A program made the position numbers and the translations under genes. Under the pieces are notes generated by a model, which worked only from the letters and a program-made list of their open reading frames with translations, was not told where the DNA came from and searched no databases. A stretch of 64,000 nucleotides of DNA from a bacterium (lineage in GTDB: Bacteria; Patescibacteria; Dojkabacteria; JAKAPS01; JAJZLI01): the NCBI GenBank assembly GCA_021816845.1, contig JAKAWT010000002.1, positions 186,001 through 250,000 on the forward strand, given 5' to 3'. Below, in pieces: positions 8,449 through 17,361 of this stretch (position 1 is its first letter; the number at the start of each line of letters is the position of its first letter).

Positions 8449-11400
8449 ATGTATAAGTATAAAATATTTATAACGTTACTTGTAATATTATTCCTTGCCC
8501 CATTATTACACACTAATGCTTTTGCACAAAGCTATACACCTTCTGAGGTTAGATCCATGAGTGTAGATTCCAAAATAGTTCCAACAGGAAATGGTACTGG
8601 TTACTATATAGTATCGAACCAAGGGATAGTTCAATCTCTAGGATCTGCTAAATATTATGGAGGATTAAATAATATAGCTGTAGTACCAAATCATAATGTT
8701 GTAGATATGGTTGTAACACCAAATGATGGAGGTTATTATATTTTAACTCAAGACGGAGGTGTTTATAACTTTGGAAATGCTCAGTTCTATGGATCTCTAT
8801 ATAACGTACAGACTGTACCAGTAAGAGTTGCTGTAAGCATGAAACTTACAACAACAGGAAATGGATATTATATAATGACACAAGAAGGTGGTGTATACAC
8901 CTTTGGTGATGCAGTGTTCCAAGGGTCTGCATATACTTACCAGAATTCTCCTACAGTTAATGCTGTATCTTTCCAAGTAACAAATGGAGGTTACTATATC
9001 CTAGAGCAAAATGGTGGTGTATATACTTTTGGTAGTGCACCTTTCTATGGATCAATGTTTAATGTAGTGGGGAATATTAACAGAACATCAATTGGTATGC
9101 AGTTAACTTCTCAAGGTTATATGATACAAACTTCTGATGGTGGGGAGTATACATTTGGTAATGCACAGTTTTATGGAACTATCTTTAATATTGTAAATCC
9201 TCAATCAACAGTAGTTTCAGATACAGCAGTACTTCCAGGAGATGGAGGTTATTACGTTCTTGTATCCAGTGGAGCAGTATATACATTTGGTGATGCAATA
9301 TATCTTGGTAATTACACAACTTTGGGAATTTCTAATATAGGGGTTATTACAAATACAGGACCTTTAACGGTTACTGGAGATACTGCTTTGAATGGCAATC
9401 TATCTGTTATGGGTGTTATTACAGCACCATTACTTGATATAAACAATATCAATATATTAAGCAATATATATTTTACAGGTTCAAATCCACAGATAGATAC
9501 AGGATCAAATTCTCTTACTTTTAATGGTAATGGTTCTACAGGTAGTGTATGTTTCTTTAAATGTGCAAATAACGTATCTTCAGGAGGTTCCCTATCACTT
9601 CTTGGTGGAGAGTTACTTGGTGGAAATCTTAATGTAGGTGGGAGTAGTACTAATATACTAAATGGTAATACTGAGTTTAAAGATAACCTAACAGTATCTG
9701 GTAATACAAATACTTCTGGTATAACGAATACTGGTCTTCTTACAAACAATGGTAATACTATGCTGAATGGAACTTTGAATATAACAGGAAATACAACTTT
9801 AAGTAGTAATTTACAGGTTAGCGGTAATACAAATACTCACGGTATAACGAATACAGGTTCATTGTTTAATGGTGGAAATTTATTTGTTGCTGGTAATGTA
9901 TTTGTTAGAAATAATCTAGAGGTACTCCATAATGTACATATAAATCATAATCTAAAAGTTAAAGGTCATACCAAGACTCATGGTATATATAATAAAGGAA
10001 CGTTGAGGAATAATGGCATTATAGAAGCTTTTGGTACTAGAAGAACTAGATATACTTCTTTGGTTTCATTTGGTAAAACAAAGTTATTTGGTGAATTGAA
10101 TGTTATCGGTCAAACTACAACTCGAGGTATAAAGAATAATGGGAATATTTCTAATAGTGGTGATTTATCAGTTCATGGAAACGTTGCATTCTTTTCTGAT
10201 ATGGAAGTAGCTGGTAGTACAACTATTGGAGGCATATTAAATGTTACAGGCCAATCAACATTTGTTGGTAATGTTACTTTAGCTCAAGACCTCAATGTTG
10301 GAGGAATAACAACTACTAATGGGTTGATAAATAATGACAATTCGGGAATCACAGGTAATTTAAATGTTGGAGGTACTGGAACATTTGGAGGTAATTTAAC
10401 TCTGACAGGCACCAATCCTCAAGTCAACTCTACAGGGTCAAATAATCTGACATTAAATGGTAATAGTAATACAGGAGATACATGTTTCTACTCATGCGGT
10501 AATAATATAATACCTAACGGATCTATATCATTCTTGGGTGGAGCCTTACTTGGAGGAAATCTTAATGTAGGTGGCAGCAGTACAAACATATTTAATGGAA
10601 ATACAGAATTTAAAAATAATATTACTGTATCTGGAAGTACAATAACTAATGGTGTAACTAATAATGGTTTGCTTACAAATAACGGGAATATTACATCTAC
10701 AGGTACAGGAGTATTTTCTTCATTTGTATCAGCATCTTTATATCAAATAGCTGGTGTTACAGTATTATCTAATGCAGGTACACAGAATATATTCTTAGGT
10801 CAGGCTGCAGGATTAAGTAATACTACTGGATCTAATAACTCATTTATAGGTATGCAGGCAGGACAATATAACACGACAGGATCTAATAACACATTCGTGG
10901 GTCAAGATGCAGGATCAGGTTCAGGAATTCAACTTAATAATTCTACAGCAATAGGATACCAGGCATTAGTATCAGAGAGTAATGCAGTGGTACTTGGAGG
11001 TATAGGTTCAAATGCAGTAAATGTAGGTATAGGTACATCTACACCAAATGCAACATTAGAAATTACTGGGGTATCTGGTCAATCCCAAAATTATTTTGAT
11101 ATAACATCAAATGGAGCACCATCTGGTAATGTATTTTCTATAGATATGAATGGAAATGTAACTATATCTGGTCATATAATAGTACAAGGTGTAACACCAA
11201 CATTAGTTGAATATCATGGTAATACAGCATCCTTGTCTGATGCCACAGATACATCAGGAGTCCTTCAGTTACAACTGAATGGTATAGCTGTTAGTGGATC
11301 AGAAGTTGAGGTTGTATTTGCAAAACCTTATCAAATTCCTCCTAATGTTGTAATATCACCTGATAATCCTCAAGCTGCGTTAGCATTTTCTAACCAAGAT

Positions 11401-11508
11401 GCTTATGTCATATCATCTAAGACAGGTTTTACTATAGTATTTGGTAGTTTCATTGGACCTCTACCTGCTCTATATGATTATCTTTGGACTTATCAAGTAA
11501 TACAATAA
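8449..11508 (+). CDS. Secreted fibre/adhesin-like protein with N-terminal six-repeat propeller and YadA-like head
   Basis: 1019 residues from the ATG at 8449, which directly starts a Sec signal peptide ending at AFAQ. A TATGAT box at 8430-8435 overlaps the longer reading. Residues about 50-290 hold six copies of a roughly 40-residue unit (GYYILTQDGGVYTFGNA, then xFYGSxYN), like the proteins at 27103 and 44694. Residues about 300-770 are a Gly/Asn/Thr-rich beta-solenoid-like array (GNLSVMG, SGNTNTHGITNTG), containing a duplicated block of about 95 residues with a Cys pair (near 9480-9750 and 10410-10690). Residues about 780-870 resemble YadA/phage-tail head repeats (NNSFIGMQAG, NNTFVGQDAG, GIGTSTPNATLEI). 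It is probably a cell-surface adhesive fibre. Function is inferred from architecture only. Confidence 0.75.
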   Translation: MYKYKIFITLLVILFLAPLLHTNAFAQSYTPSEVRSMSVDSKIVPTGNGTGYYIVSNQGIVQSLGSAKYYGGLNNIAVVPNHNVVDMVVTPNDGGYYILTQDGGVYNFGNAQFYGSLYNVQTVPVRVAVSMKLTTTGNGYYIMTQEGGVYTFGDAVFQGSAYTYQNSPTVNAVSFQVTNGGYYILEQNGGVYTFGSAPFYGSMFNVVGNINRTSIGMQLTSQGYMIQTSDGGEYTFGNAQFYGTIFNIVNPQSTVVSDTAVLPGDGGYYVLVSSGAVYTFGDAIYLGNYTTLGISNIGVITNTGPLTVTGDTALNGNLSVMGVITAPLLDINNINILSNIYFTGSNPQIDTGSNSLTFNGNGSTGSVCFFKCANNVSSGGSLSLLGGELLGGNLNVGGSSTNILNGNTEFKDNLTVSGNTNTSGITNTGLLTNNGNTMLNGTLNITGNTTLSSNLQVSGNTNTHGITNTGSLFNGGNLFVAGNVFVRNNLEVLHNVHINHNLKVKGHTKTHGIYNKGTLRNNGIIEAFGTRRTRYTSLVSFGKTKLFGELNVIGQTTTRGIKNNGNISNSGDLSVHGNVAFFSDMEVAGSTTIGGILNVTGQSTFVGNVTLAQDLNVGGITTTNGLINNDNSGITGNLNVGGTGTFGGNLTLTGTNPQVNSTGSNNLTLNGNSNTGDTCFYSCGNNIIPNGSISFLGGALLGGNLNVGGSSTNIFNGNTEFKNNITVSGSTITNGVTNNGLLTNNGNITSTGTGVFSSFVSASLYQIAGVTVLSNAGTQNIFLGQAAGLSNTTGSNNSFIGMQAGQYNTTGSNNTFVGQDAGSGSGIQLNNSTAIGYQALVSESNAVVLGGIGSNAVNVGIGTSTPNATLEITGVSGQSQNYFDITSNGAPSGNVFSIDMNGNVTISGHIIVQGVTPTLVEYHGNTASLSDATDTSGVLQLQLNGIAVSGSEVEVVFAKPYQIPPNVVISPDNPQAALAFSNQDAYVISSKTGFTIVFGSFIGPLPALYDYLWTYQVIQ

Positions 11509-11509
11509 T

Positions 11510-12163
11510 TTAGTTATTCTTATAATTCTTTAATATTGAAAAAGCTTTATCAACGTCAGTACCACTAAATACTATTGTTAGTTCTTGATATGTTGATATT
11601 ATATCTGTGAAACTTATATTATTCCAAGTTAGAAGTTTTAGTATAGAGTAATATACTCCTGGTGTATCCACAGTCTCCTTTGACAATAATATAGTTATAG
11701 ATGATAGATTGTTTATTCTTGAGATTAACCTCTCACCATAAAAGATAGTTTCTACATTTTTTGCTATCTCATTCCCTACCACTAGCATTGTTTCTCGTAC
11801 ACCCTGAGTTAGATTACACAACACATCTTTCCTTTTTTCTGAAACAAGGAATATTTTTTTATATTTCTCTACAATAGTATCAGAATTTAGATATGTAAAT
11901 TCAACTAAATCAGAACGCACAGTAAGTCCGTTAAAATTTACTATGTTCTCAATATTTACTTTCTTTTGTTTTAAGTTTTTACTAATTCTTTTTAAGGCCA
12001 TTACTATAGAACCTCTTGTTATATCCTTCATAAGGTCATCCTCAATTTGAGGTTTTATTTCTCTTGCAAGAGCAGAATAACTAATTATGCCTCTTGATAA
12101 ACCATCTTCTAAAAGAGGTTGTTTTTTTACTAAATTTTGCACTACTTCAGATGTACTTAACAT
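11510..12163 (-). CDS. ACT-domain protein with N-terminal helix-turn-helix-like region, probable regulator of the lysW operon
   Basis: 217 residues. The first 65 or so are helical and HTH-like (SRGIISYSALAREIKPQIEDDL, then GSIVMALKRISK). The remainder looks like tandem ACT-type ligand domains (NLSSITILLSKETVDTPGVYYSILKLLTWNNISF; ELTIVFSGTDVDKAFSIL). ACT domains bind amino acids, so this is most likely an amino-acid-responsive transcription regulator. It is divergent from lysW, and its own promoter (TTGACA 12198-12193, 17 bp, TACATT 12175-12170, ATG 6 nt later) is covered by a perfect palindrome, suggesting autoregulation. The DNA-binding role is an inference; the ACT assignment is fairly sure. 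Confidence 0.7.
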   Translation of the reverse strand: MLSTSEVVQNLVKKQPLLEDGLSRGIISYSALAREIKPQIEDDLMKDITRGSIVMALKRISKNLKQKKVNIENIVNFNGLTVRSDLVEFTYLNSDTIVEKYKKIFLVSEKRKDVLCNLTQGVRETMLVVGNEIAKNVETIFYGERLISRINNLSSITILLSKETVDTPGVYYSILKLLTWNNISFTDIISTYQELTIVFSGTDVDKAFSILKNYKNN

Positions 12164-12179
12164 GTTACAAATGTAACAT
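12162..12179. promoter_or_regulatory. Perfect palindromic operator over the ACT-regulator promoter and start codon
   Basis: ATGTTACA-AA-TGTAACAT is an 8-2-8 perfect palindrome. It contains the -10 box (TACATT on the minus strand) and the start codon of the ACT-domain gene. Binding here would block that promoter directly. It is 33 bp from the -35 of lysW, so a bound dimer could also affect the operon. Confidence 0.65.
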
Positions 12180-12212
12180 TATATATTAATTTTGTCAAAT
12201 TATTTTAAAAAT

Positions 12213-12240
12213 TTGACCTTATTTTGTATATACGTATAAT
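12213..12240 (+). promoter_or_regulatory. lysW operon promoter, leaderless
   Basis: TTGACC (12213-12218), 16-bp spacer, TATAAT (12235-12240), with the lysW ATG only 6 nt further on. The transcription start should coincide with the start codon. A 10-bp palindrome TATACGTATA (12229-12238) overlaps the -10 box and may be a second regulatory site. Confidence 0.75.
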
Positions 12241-12246
12241 AGGCTT

Positions 12247-12426
12247 ATGAATATTAAAGTGATTTGTCCAGTATGTGATGCAGATATACTACTTAATAAT
12301 GATACCAAGGTGTCTGAAGTTATTAAATGTACTGAATGCGGAACAGAGCTTGTAGTTGATAAAATTGATGGAACGGATACACTACTATCTATAGCTCCTG
12401 AGGTTGAAGAAGATTGGGGGGAATAG
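12247..12426 (+). CDS. lysW: LysW-type amino-group carrier protein
   Basis: A 59-residue acidic protein with an N-terminal zinc ribbon (CPVCDADI at 8-15 and CTECGTEL at about 31-38) and the diagnostic C-terminus EEDWGE. In LysW the gamma-carboxyl of the last Glu is joined to the alpha-amino group of the substrate (glutamate or alpha-aminoadipate). The substrate is then carried through kinase, reductase and aminotransferase steps while protected. All zinc ligands and the terminal Glu are intact here. It is the first gene of a nine-gene operon and starts 6 nt after the TATAAT box. It is too short to appear in long-ORF lists but the identification is secure. Confidence 0.95.
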   Translation: MNIKVICPVCDADILLNNDTKVSEVIKCTECGTELVVDKIDGTDTLLSIAPEVEEDWGE

Positions 12427-12428
12427 GT

Positions 12429-13280
12429 ATGTTTACTCTTGGTATACTACATTCCACCATTAGATCTGAAGAGAAACTATTAGATAAAGAAGCACAAAGT
12501 AGAGGTATTAAGGTAGAACTTATTGATGTTAGAAACAAAATTCTAAGCCCCAATTTTAATAATTTTAAGATTGATGTTGCTCTTGAAAGGTGTGTATCAA
12601 CAGTTCAGGGATCATACGCAATAAGTTTTCTAGAATCCTTGAATATTAAAGTCATAAACTCTTCCTTGGTAGCGAATATTTGTCAGGATAAGTTTCTGAC
12701 ATCATTAGTTTTAAATAAGGCTAATGTTAATACTCCGCCATTTGCATTAGTATTCAGCGTAGATGAAGCTAAGGAAGCTGTAAGAGGGCTTGGTGGATTT
12801 CCCATTGTTATAAAACCAAATCTAGGCTCTTGGGGTCGATTACTTGCAAAAATAAATGATGATGATGCACTAGAATCTGTTATTGAACATAAGAATGTAC
12901 TTGGTTCTCCACAACAAAAACCCATATATATTCAAAAATATATAGATAAACCAGGTAGAGATATACGAGTTTTTGTTATAGATGGTAAGGCTATATGTGC
13001 AATTTATAGACAATCCAACCATTGGATTACCAATACAGCAAGAGGTGGTAAGGCTTTAAATTGTCCATTAACAAAGGATCTTATTGATATATCCAAAAAT
13101 ACTTCTATAGCTTGTGGAGGAGGTATTTTAGCCATAGATGTATTCGAGACTGATAATGGTCTTAGTATCAACGAGGTTAACCATACTATGGAATTTAAAA
13201 ATTCAGAAATACCTACAGGGGTTAGTATTTCTGGTGCAATTATAGATTATTGTATAAAGGTATACAAAAATTATGATTAA
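12429..13280 (+). CDS. lysX: LysX/ArgX-type ATP-grasp ligase (substrate to LysW)
   Basis: 283 residues from the ATG at 12429, two bases after the lysW stop. An upstream TTG in frame would lie inside lysW. The ATP-grasp core is clear: FPIVIKPNLGSWGRLL (Lys in the ATP site and glycine-rich loop), IQKYIDKPGRDIRVFVIDG, the NTARGGKALNC segment, and the metal-binding INEVNHTMEFKN near the end. LysX activates the gamma-carboxyl of the LysW C-terminal Glu and joins it to the amino group of the incoming amino acid. Whether glutamate (arginine-type), aminoadipate (lysine-type) or another amino acid is used cannot be decided by eye. Confidence 0.92.
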   Translation: MFTLGILHSTIRSEEKLLDKEAQSRGIKVELIDVRNKILSPNFNNFKIDVALERCVSTVQGSYAISFLESLNIKVINSSLVANICQDKFLTSLVLNKANVNTPPFALVFSVDEAKEAVRGLGGFPIVIKPNLGSWGRLLAKINDDDALESVIEHKNVLGSPQQKPIYIQKYIDKPGRDIRVFVIDGKAICAIYRQSNHWITNTARGGKALNCPLTKDLIDISKNTSIACGGGILAIDVFETDNGLSINEVNHTMEFKNSEIPTGVSISGAIIDYCIKVYKNYD

Positions 13281-14400
13281 AGTTTCAATTATTGGTGGAT
13301 CTGGATATGCAGGAGGAGAATTACTAAGGATTCTTCTAAACCACCCAAAAGTTACAATAGGACAAGTCACTTCTAGACAATTTGCTGGAGAATTAGTCTC
13401 ATCTGTTCACCCAAATTTAAGAAAAATGACCAATTTAACATTTACCCATCCAGATGGTTCCCATCCAGATGGTTCCCATCCAGATGGTTCCCGTCCAGAT
13501 GGACATCCAGATGTATATCCAGATAATTTATCACATTGTGACCTTCTTTTTGTAGCTTTACCCAATGGTATATCAATGGGTAAAATGAGAAATTATATGG
13601 ATGTTGCAGATAGAATCATTGATCTTGGATCAGATTTTAGAATTCATGATAAAGATATCTTTTCAAAATGGTACAAGAAAAATCACGAAGATCCAGAATT
13701 ACTTAATAAATTTGTATATGGTATCACAGAACTACACAGAAAAGAGATAAGAGAAGCTAAATATGTGTCATGTGGAGGTTGTGAGGCAACTGCCTCTATA
13801 CTTGCTCTATACCCACTTTATAAGAACAATATTATTAAGGACGAAGTAGTAATAAATGCTATCATGAGTAGTTCCCAATCCGGAATGTCAGTATCCTTAT
13901 CATCCCATCATCCAGAACGTTCTGGAGTAGTAAGGTCATATATGCCAACTGGACACAGACATACAGCAGAGATAGAACAAGAGTTAGTAGGGATAAAACC
14001 ATTAATATCAGCTACATCCATTGATATAGTCAGAGGACTACATGTTACAATAAACACCACACCAAAAATTCCAATCACAGAAAAAGATATCTGGAAAATC
14101 TACAGACAAGAATATGGAGATGAACCATTTATAAGGATAGTAAAAGAGCGTAGTGGAATCTATAGATACCCAGAACCAAAGATCTTGCAAGGCACTAACT
14201 ATTGTGATATCGGGTTTGAACTTGACACAAGCCTGCTTGACACAAGTCCACCTGGTACAAGTACAAATAGACTAGTTATAATGGCTGCTATAGATAATTT
14301 GGTTAAAGGTACAGCAGGACAGGCAGTACAAGATATGAATGTGATGTTTGGGTTTGAAGAACGAGAAGGACTAGAATTTACAGGCTTACACCCTATATAA
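13273..14400 (+). CDS. lysY: LysY/ArgC-type reductase acting on LysW-bound acyl phosphate
   Basis: 375 residues, overlapping lysX by 8 nt. The NAD(P)-binding start IIGGSGYAGGELLRILLNHP and the catalytic Cys in YVSCGGCEATASIL (near 166-169) are those of N-acetyl-glutamyl-phosphate reductase. The second half has the conserved HRHTAEIEQEL and HVTINTTP motifs. It should reduce the phosphorylated LysW-bound intermediate to the semialdehyde. Two inserts look unusual: residues about 59-80 are a run of HPDGS repeats from 15-bp DNA repeats (three perfect copies at 13447-13491 plus decaying copies), and residues about 317-331 are a second 15-bp repeat (14221-14265). Both probably lie in surface loops. 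Confidence 0.92.
   Translation: MIKVSIIGGSGYAGGELLRILLNHPKVTIGQVTSRQFAGELVSSVHPNLRKMTNLTFTHPDGSHPDGSHPDGSRPDGHPDVYPDNLSHCDLLFVALPNGISMGKMRNYMDVADRIIDLGSDFRIHDKDIFSKWYKKNHEDPELLNKFVYGITELHRKEIREAKYVSCGGCEATASILALYPLYKNNIIKDEVVINAIMSSSQSGMSVSLSSHHPERSGVVRSYMPTGHRHTAEIEQELVGIKPLISATSIDIVRGLHVTINTTPKIPITEKDIWKIYRQEYGDEPFIRIVKERSGIYRYPEPKILQGTNYCDIGFELDTSLLDTSPPGTSTNRLVIMAAIDNLVKGTAGQAVQDMNVMFGFEEREGLEFTGLHPI
13447..13520 (+). repeat. In-frame 15-bp tandem repeat inside lysY
   Basis: Three perfect copies of CATCCAGATGGTTCC (13447-13461, 13462-13476, 13477-13491), followed by two or three decayed copies sharing TCCAGATG. The unit keeps the reading frame and encodes HPDGS. Such an array can vary in copy number by slippage without breaking the gene. 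Confidence 0.9.
14221..14265 (+). repeat. Second 15-bp in-frame repeat near the lysY 3' end
   Basis: Three imperfect 15-bp units starting CTTGACACAAG (14221), CTTGACACAAG (14236) and CCTGGTACAAG (14251), encoding LDTSL, LDTSP and PGTST. The unit length equals that of the first array but the sequence is unrelated. Confidence 0.75.
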
Positions 14401-14405
14401 AGATT

Positions 14406-16034
14406 ATGAATGTATCAGAACTTATAGTTAAAATATTAGAAAATGAAGGAGTTGATACTATTTTTGGTATTCCTGGAGAAGAAAATGTGACTTTTATGGA
14501 AGCTTTATATAAAAGTCATATCAGGTATATACAAACTGCAGATGAGAGAGGTGCAGCTTTTATGGCTGCCTCATATGGAAGATTACGTGAAAAACCAGGT
14601 GTTGTGTTTACAACATTAGGACCTGGAGCATTGAATATCCCAAATGGGGTATCATTCGCCAATATGGCAGGTATACCACTAATAGCATTAACCTGGCAAA
14701 GAGGCATTATACAAAGTAATAAAGATAACGGTTTCATGTATGTAGATATAAAAAAGGTTTTAAAACCAATAGTGAAATACCAAAGTACTATATCATCTTC
14801 TAAAGATGTTATAAATACAATACAAAAAAGTTTTTTAATATCAAAAACTCCTAGTCAAGGATCATGCCATATTGAAATACCAGAAGATATTGGAAAACAA
14901 CAGGTTAAAGAAGATATAATACTGAAAAAGCCAGTTGTCATAAAATCAAAAAAAATCAATCTTCCAGACATAAATAAAGCTGGGGATATAATTTCAAGTT
15001 CCAAAACTCCTCTTATACTTATAGGTTTTAATGCTAGTAATAATCAAGTAGCTAGGTTAATTAGAGACTTTTCTCAAAAAGCAGATATACATGTTATTAC
15101 TACTCCTATGGCTCAAGGTATGCTACCATCTGACCATCCCCTATCCTTGTATTCACTTATTCATACTTCAGATACCCTACTTCAAAAATACTTAAATAGT
15201 GTTGATACTATTATATCAATTGGCTATAACCCAATTGAATTTTCTCCTAGATTTTTTAACAGCAATAAATCTAAGAATATAATACATATAAATTCAGTAA
15301 ATGCTAAAATTCATCCAAACTATACCCCACAAATAGAAATAATTGGGAAAATTGATGAGGCTTTGGAATTATTGATAGAAAGAGTTGATAAAAAAGAAGG
15401 ATCTTCAATAGTATTAAATGAACTTAAAGAAAAACTAATAAAAAAAAGAAACCATGATTATGCATATCCTATAAAACCAGAATATTTGGTAAATATGCTA
15501 AAAAGGGTATCTAGAAACGCTATCATAGTACATGACAATGGGATGCATAAACTATGGGTAACCAAGTTTTTTCGCCCTGATAACCCTAATCAAATTATTC
15601 TTGATAATGCACTAGCCAGTATGGGATCTGGAGTTCCCAATGGTATATCTACAAAGTTAATGTATCCAGAGAAAGATGTGATTGTTAATACTGGGGAGGG
15701 TGGACTATTAATGTGTCTTGGTGAGATTTCTACTGCTATATCATTAGATATTGCAATTGTAATATTGGTTTGGCGTGATGGAGGCTATGGAATGATCAAT
15801 TGGCATCAAAAATCAAATAATCTACACTCTTTTGGTGTAACTGTGAAAAGTCCTGATTTTGTGAAATTTATAGAAAGTTTTGGGGGCGTTGGGTATAGAA
15901 TCAATAATGCTAAAGAATTAGAAGGTGTCCTTATTAAAGCTTTAAATAATAATAAGTTAACCATTATAGATTGTCCAGTTGATTATTCTGAGAATATTAA
16001 AGTATTTAATAAAAATAATTATGAAGAGGATTAG
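14406..16034 (+). CDS. Acetolactate-synthase-like thiamine-diphosphate enzyme in the LysW operon
   Basis: 542 residues with the three domains of the acetolactate synthase/pyruvate decarboxylase superfamily, closest in feel to catabolic AlsS: VDTIFGIPGEENV at the start, the activating E47 in ADERGA, GRLREKPGVVFTT, and the end DCPVDYSEN. The expected cofactor-metal motif GDG...N is altered to GEG (430-432) and, in VWRDGGYGM, R457 takes the usual Asn place. Metal/ThDP binding may therefore be unusual. If active, it could add a two-carbon acetyl unit from pyruvate to an aldehyde such as the LysW-bound semialdehyde. It lies five bases after lysY and one base before the next gene, so it belongs to the operon. 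Substrate is an inference. Confidence 0.8.
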   Translation: MNVSELIVKILENEGVDTIFGIPGEENVTFMEALYKSHIRYIQTADERGAAFMAASYGRLREKPGVVFTTLGPGALNIPNGVSFANMAGIPLIALTWQRGIIQSNKDNGFMYVDIKKVLKPIVKYQSTISSSKDVINTIQKSFLISKTPSQGSCHIEIPEDIGKQQVKEDIILKKPVVIKSKKINLPDINKAGDIISSSKTPLILIGFNASNNQVARLIRDFSQKADIHVITTPMAQGMLPSDHPLSLYSLIHTSDTLLQKYLNSVDTIISIGYNPIEFSPRFFNSNKSKNIIHINSVNAKIHPNYTPQIEIIGKIDEALELLIERVDKKEGSSIVLNELKEKLIKKRNHDYAYPIKPEYLVNMLKRVSRNAIIVHDNGMHKLWVTKFFRPDNPNQIILDNALASMGSGVPNGISTKLMYPEKDVIVNTGEGGLLMCLGEISTAISLDIAIVILVWRDGGYGMINWHQKSNNLHSFGVTVKSPDFVKFIESFGGVGYRINNAKELEGVLIKALNNNKLTIIDCPVDYSENIKVFNKNNYEED

Positions 16035-16035
16035 C

Positions 16036-17361
16036 ATGAATTATTTGATAGATAGTTTTCTAAATTATGGGTTATGTAGTAATAAAGCCTGTCAATTATA
16101 TATGTCTCCATTCTATTCAGAGCAAAGATGCCCTATCTGTAATGAACCATCTATTATCCCATCACAGCTTGCACCAATAATAAATAAAAATTCAACAGGT
16201 AACATTTATAAACGGTATTTTAAAGACTATGTCGTGGAGACAATAGATAAAAATGATTTTCTAGAATTATCTAATGGTATAGGTAATACAGATATGATAC
16301 TGAATAAAAATTTACAAAAATGGACAGGAGTAAATAACTTATACTTAAAAGAAGAATATTCTAATCAATCTGGATCCTTCAAAGATAGAGGTACCTTTAT
16401 GGCAATAGCGTTACTAGAGAAGAAAAATAATTATAACCCCTTTATACTTGGTACCGTATCTACGGGTAATATGGCAATATCAACTGCGTATATGGTTAAT
16501 TATATAAACATAGAAACTGGATCTAAGCTTAAAAGTTTTGTTGTTATAGATAAAGATACTAGGGATGAAAAAATTATGGAGATAGAAAAAGCAGCTGGTA
16601 AAACTGGTACTACAATTTTTATAGTTGATGGTAAATATTACAAATTACATAAAGAAGTATATAAAGCATGTCTTAGATTAAGGGAAGGTAAAGTTAGTGC
16701 CTATGCTCAATTAACAGATGATATATTTCGCATATCTGGTTATGCCACTTTATTTGGAGAAATTGTTGAACAGGTTAATACACCTGACATAATTATTCTA
16801 CCTGTTGCATCAGGTGCTTTGTTTAGGGTTGCTGTTTTTGCACTCGAGTCTTTATATAAAAATAAATATATTAAAAAAATTCCTCACGTGGTATTAGTTC
16901 AGGAACAAGGTGCAGACCCTATTGTTCAGTCCTTCCAGAACAATTTATCCAATATATCCAATATAGAGAATCTTGTCATTAAAAAAAATAATTTTCAAAA
17001 TAGGCTGATAGCTAGTGGAATTGATGTTAGTTTTTCTCACAGTGGATTACCAACTTTAGATATATTAAAGGAGAATTATCACAAATGTATTAGTGTGACA
17101 TCAAATGAAATAAAATGTGCTTATGATGAATTGAACAAAGAAGGTATTTTTGCTGAAGAAGCTTCTGCTGCAGCACTCGCTGCTGTATTAAGATTAAGAA
17201 AAGATTCATATATAAAAGGAAATATGGAAGTTGTGTGTGTGCTCACTGGAGGGAACATTAATAAGAGACAAATTAAGGATTCTGGAAATAATTCAAAAAG
17301 AGTTTTTTGTAATATAAAGGATCTTCAAGAAGTAATTATAAGTACATTTAATAATGGATAA
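16036..17361 (+). CDS. Threonine-synthase-like PLP (fold II) enzyme with N-terminal zinc ribbon
   Basis: 441 residues from the ATG at 16036, one base after the previous stop. Upstream in-frame codons would lie inside the previous gene. A zinc-ribbon-like N-terminus (C14, C19, CPIC at 32-35) is followed by the PLP lysine in NQSGSFKDRG (K116), the LGTVSTGNMA substrate loop, a glycine loop in PVASGALF, and the C-terminal LTGGN. This is the threonine synthase/cysteate synthase layout. Fold II enzymes of this type do beta- or gamma-replacement or elimination on phosphorylated or acylated amino acids. Within a LysW operon its substrate is unlikely to be ordinary homoserine phosphate, though housekeeping threonine synthase cannot be excluded. 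Confidence 0.8.
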   Translation: MNYLIDSFLNYGLCSNKACQLYMSPFYSEQRCPICNEPSIIPSQLAPIINKNSTGNIYKRYFKDYVVETIDKNDFLELSNGIGNTDMILNKNLQKWTGVNNLYLKEEYSNQSGSFKDRGTFMAIALLEKKNNYNPFILGTVSTGNMAISTAYMVNYINIETGSKLKSFVVIDKDTRDEKIMEIEKAAGKTGTTIFIVDGKYYKLHKEVYKACLRLREGKVSAYAQLTDDIFRISGYATLFGEIVEQVNTPDIIILPVASGALFRVAVFALESLYKNKYIKKIPHVVLVQEQGADPIVQSFQNNLSNISNIENLVIKKNNFQNRLIASGIDVSFSHSGLPTLDILKENYHKCISVTSNEIKCAYDELNKEGIFAEEASAAALAAVLRLRKDSYIKGNMEVVCVLTGGNINKRQIKDSGNNSKRVFCNIKDLQEVIISTFNNG

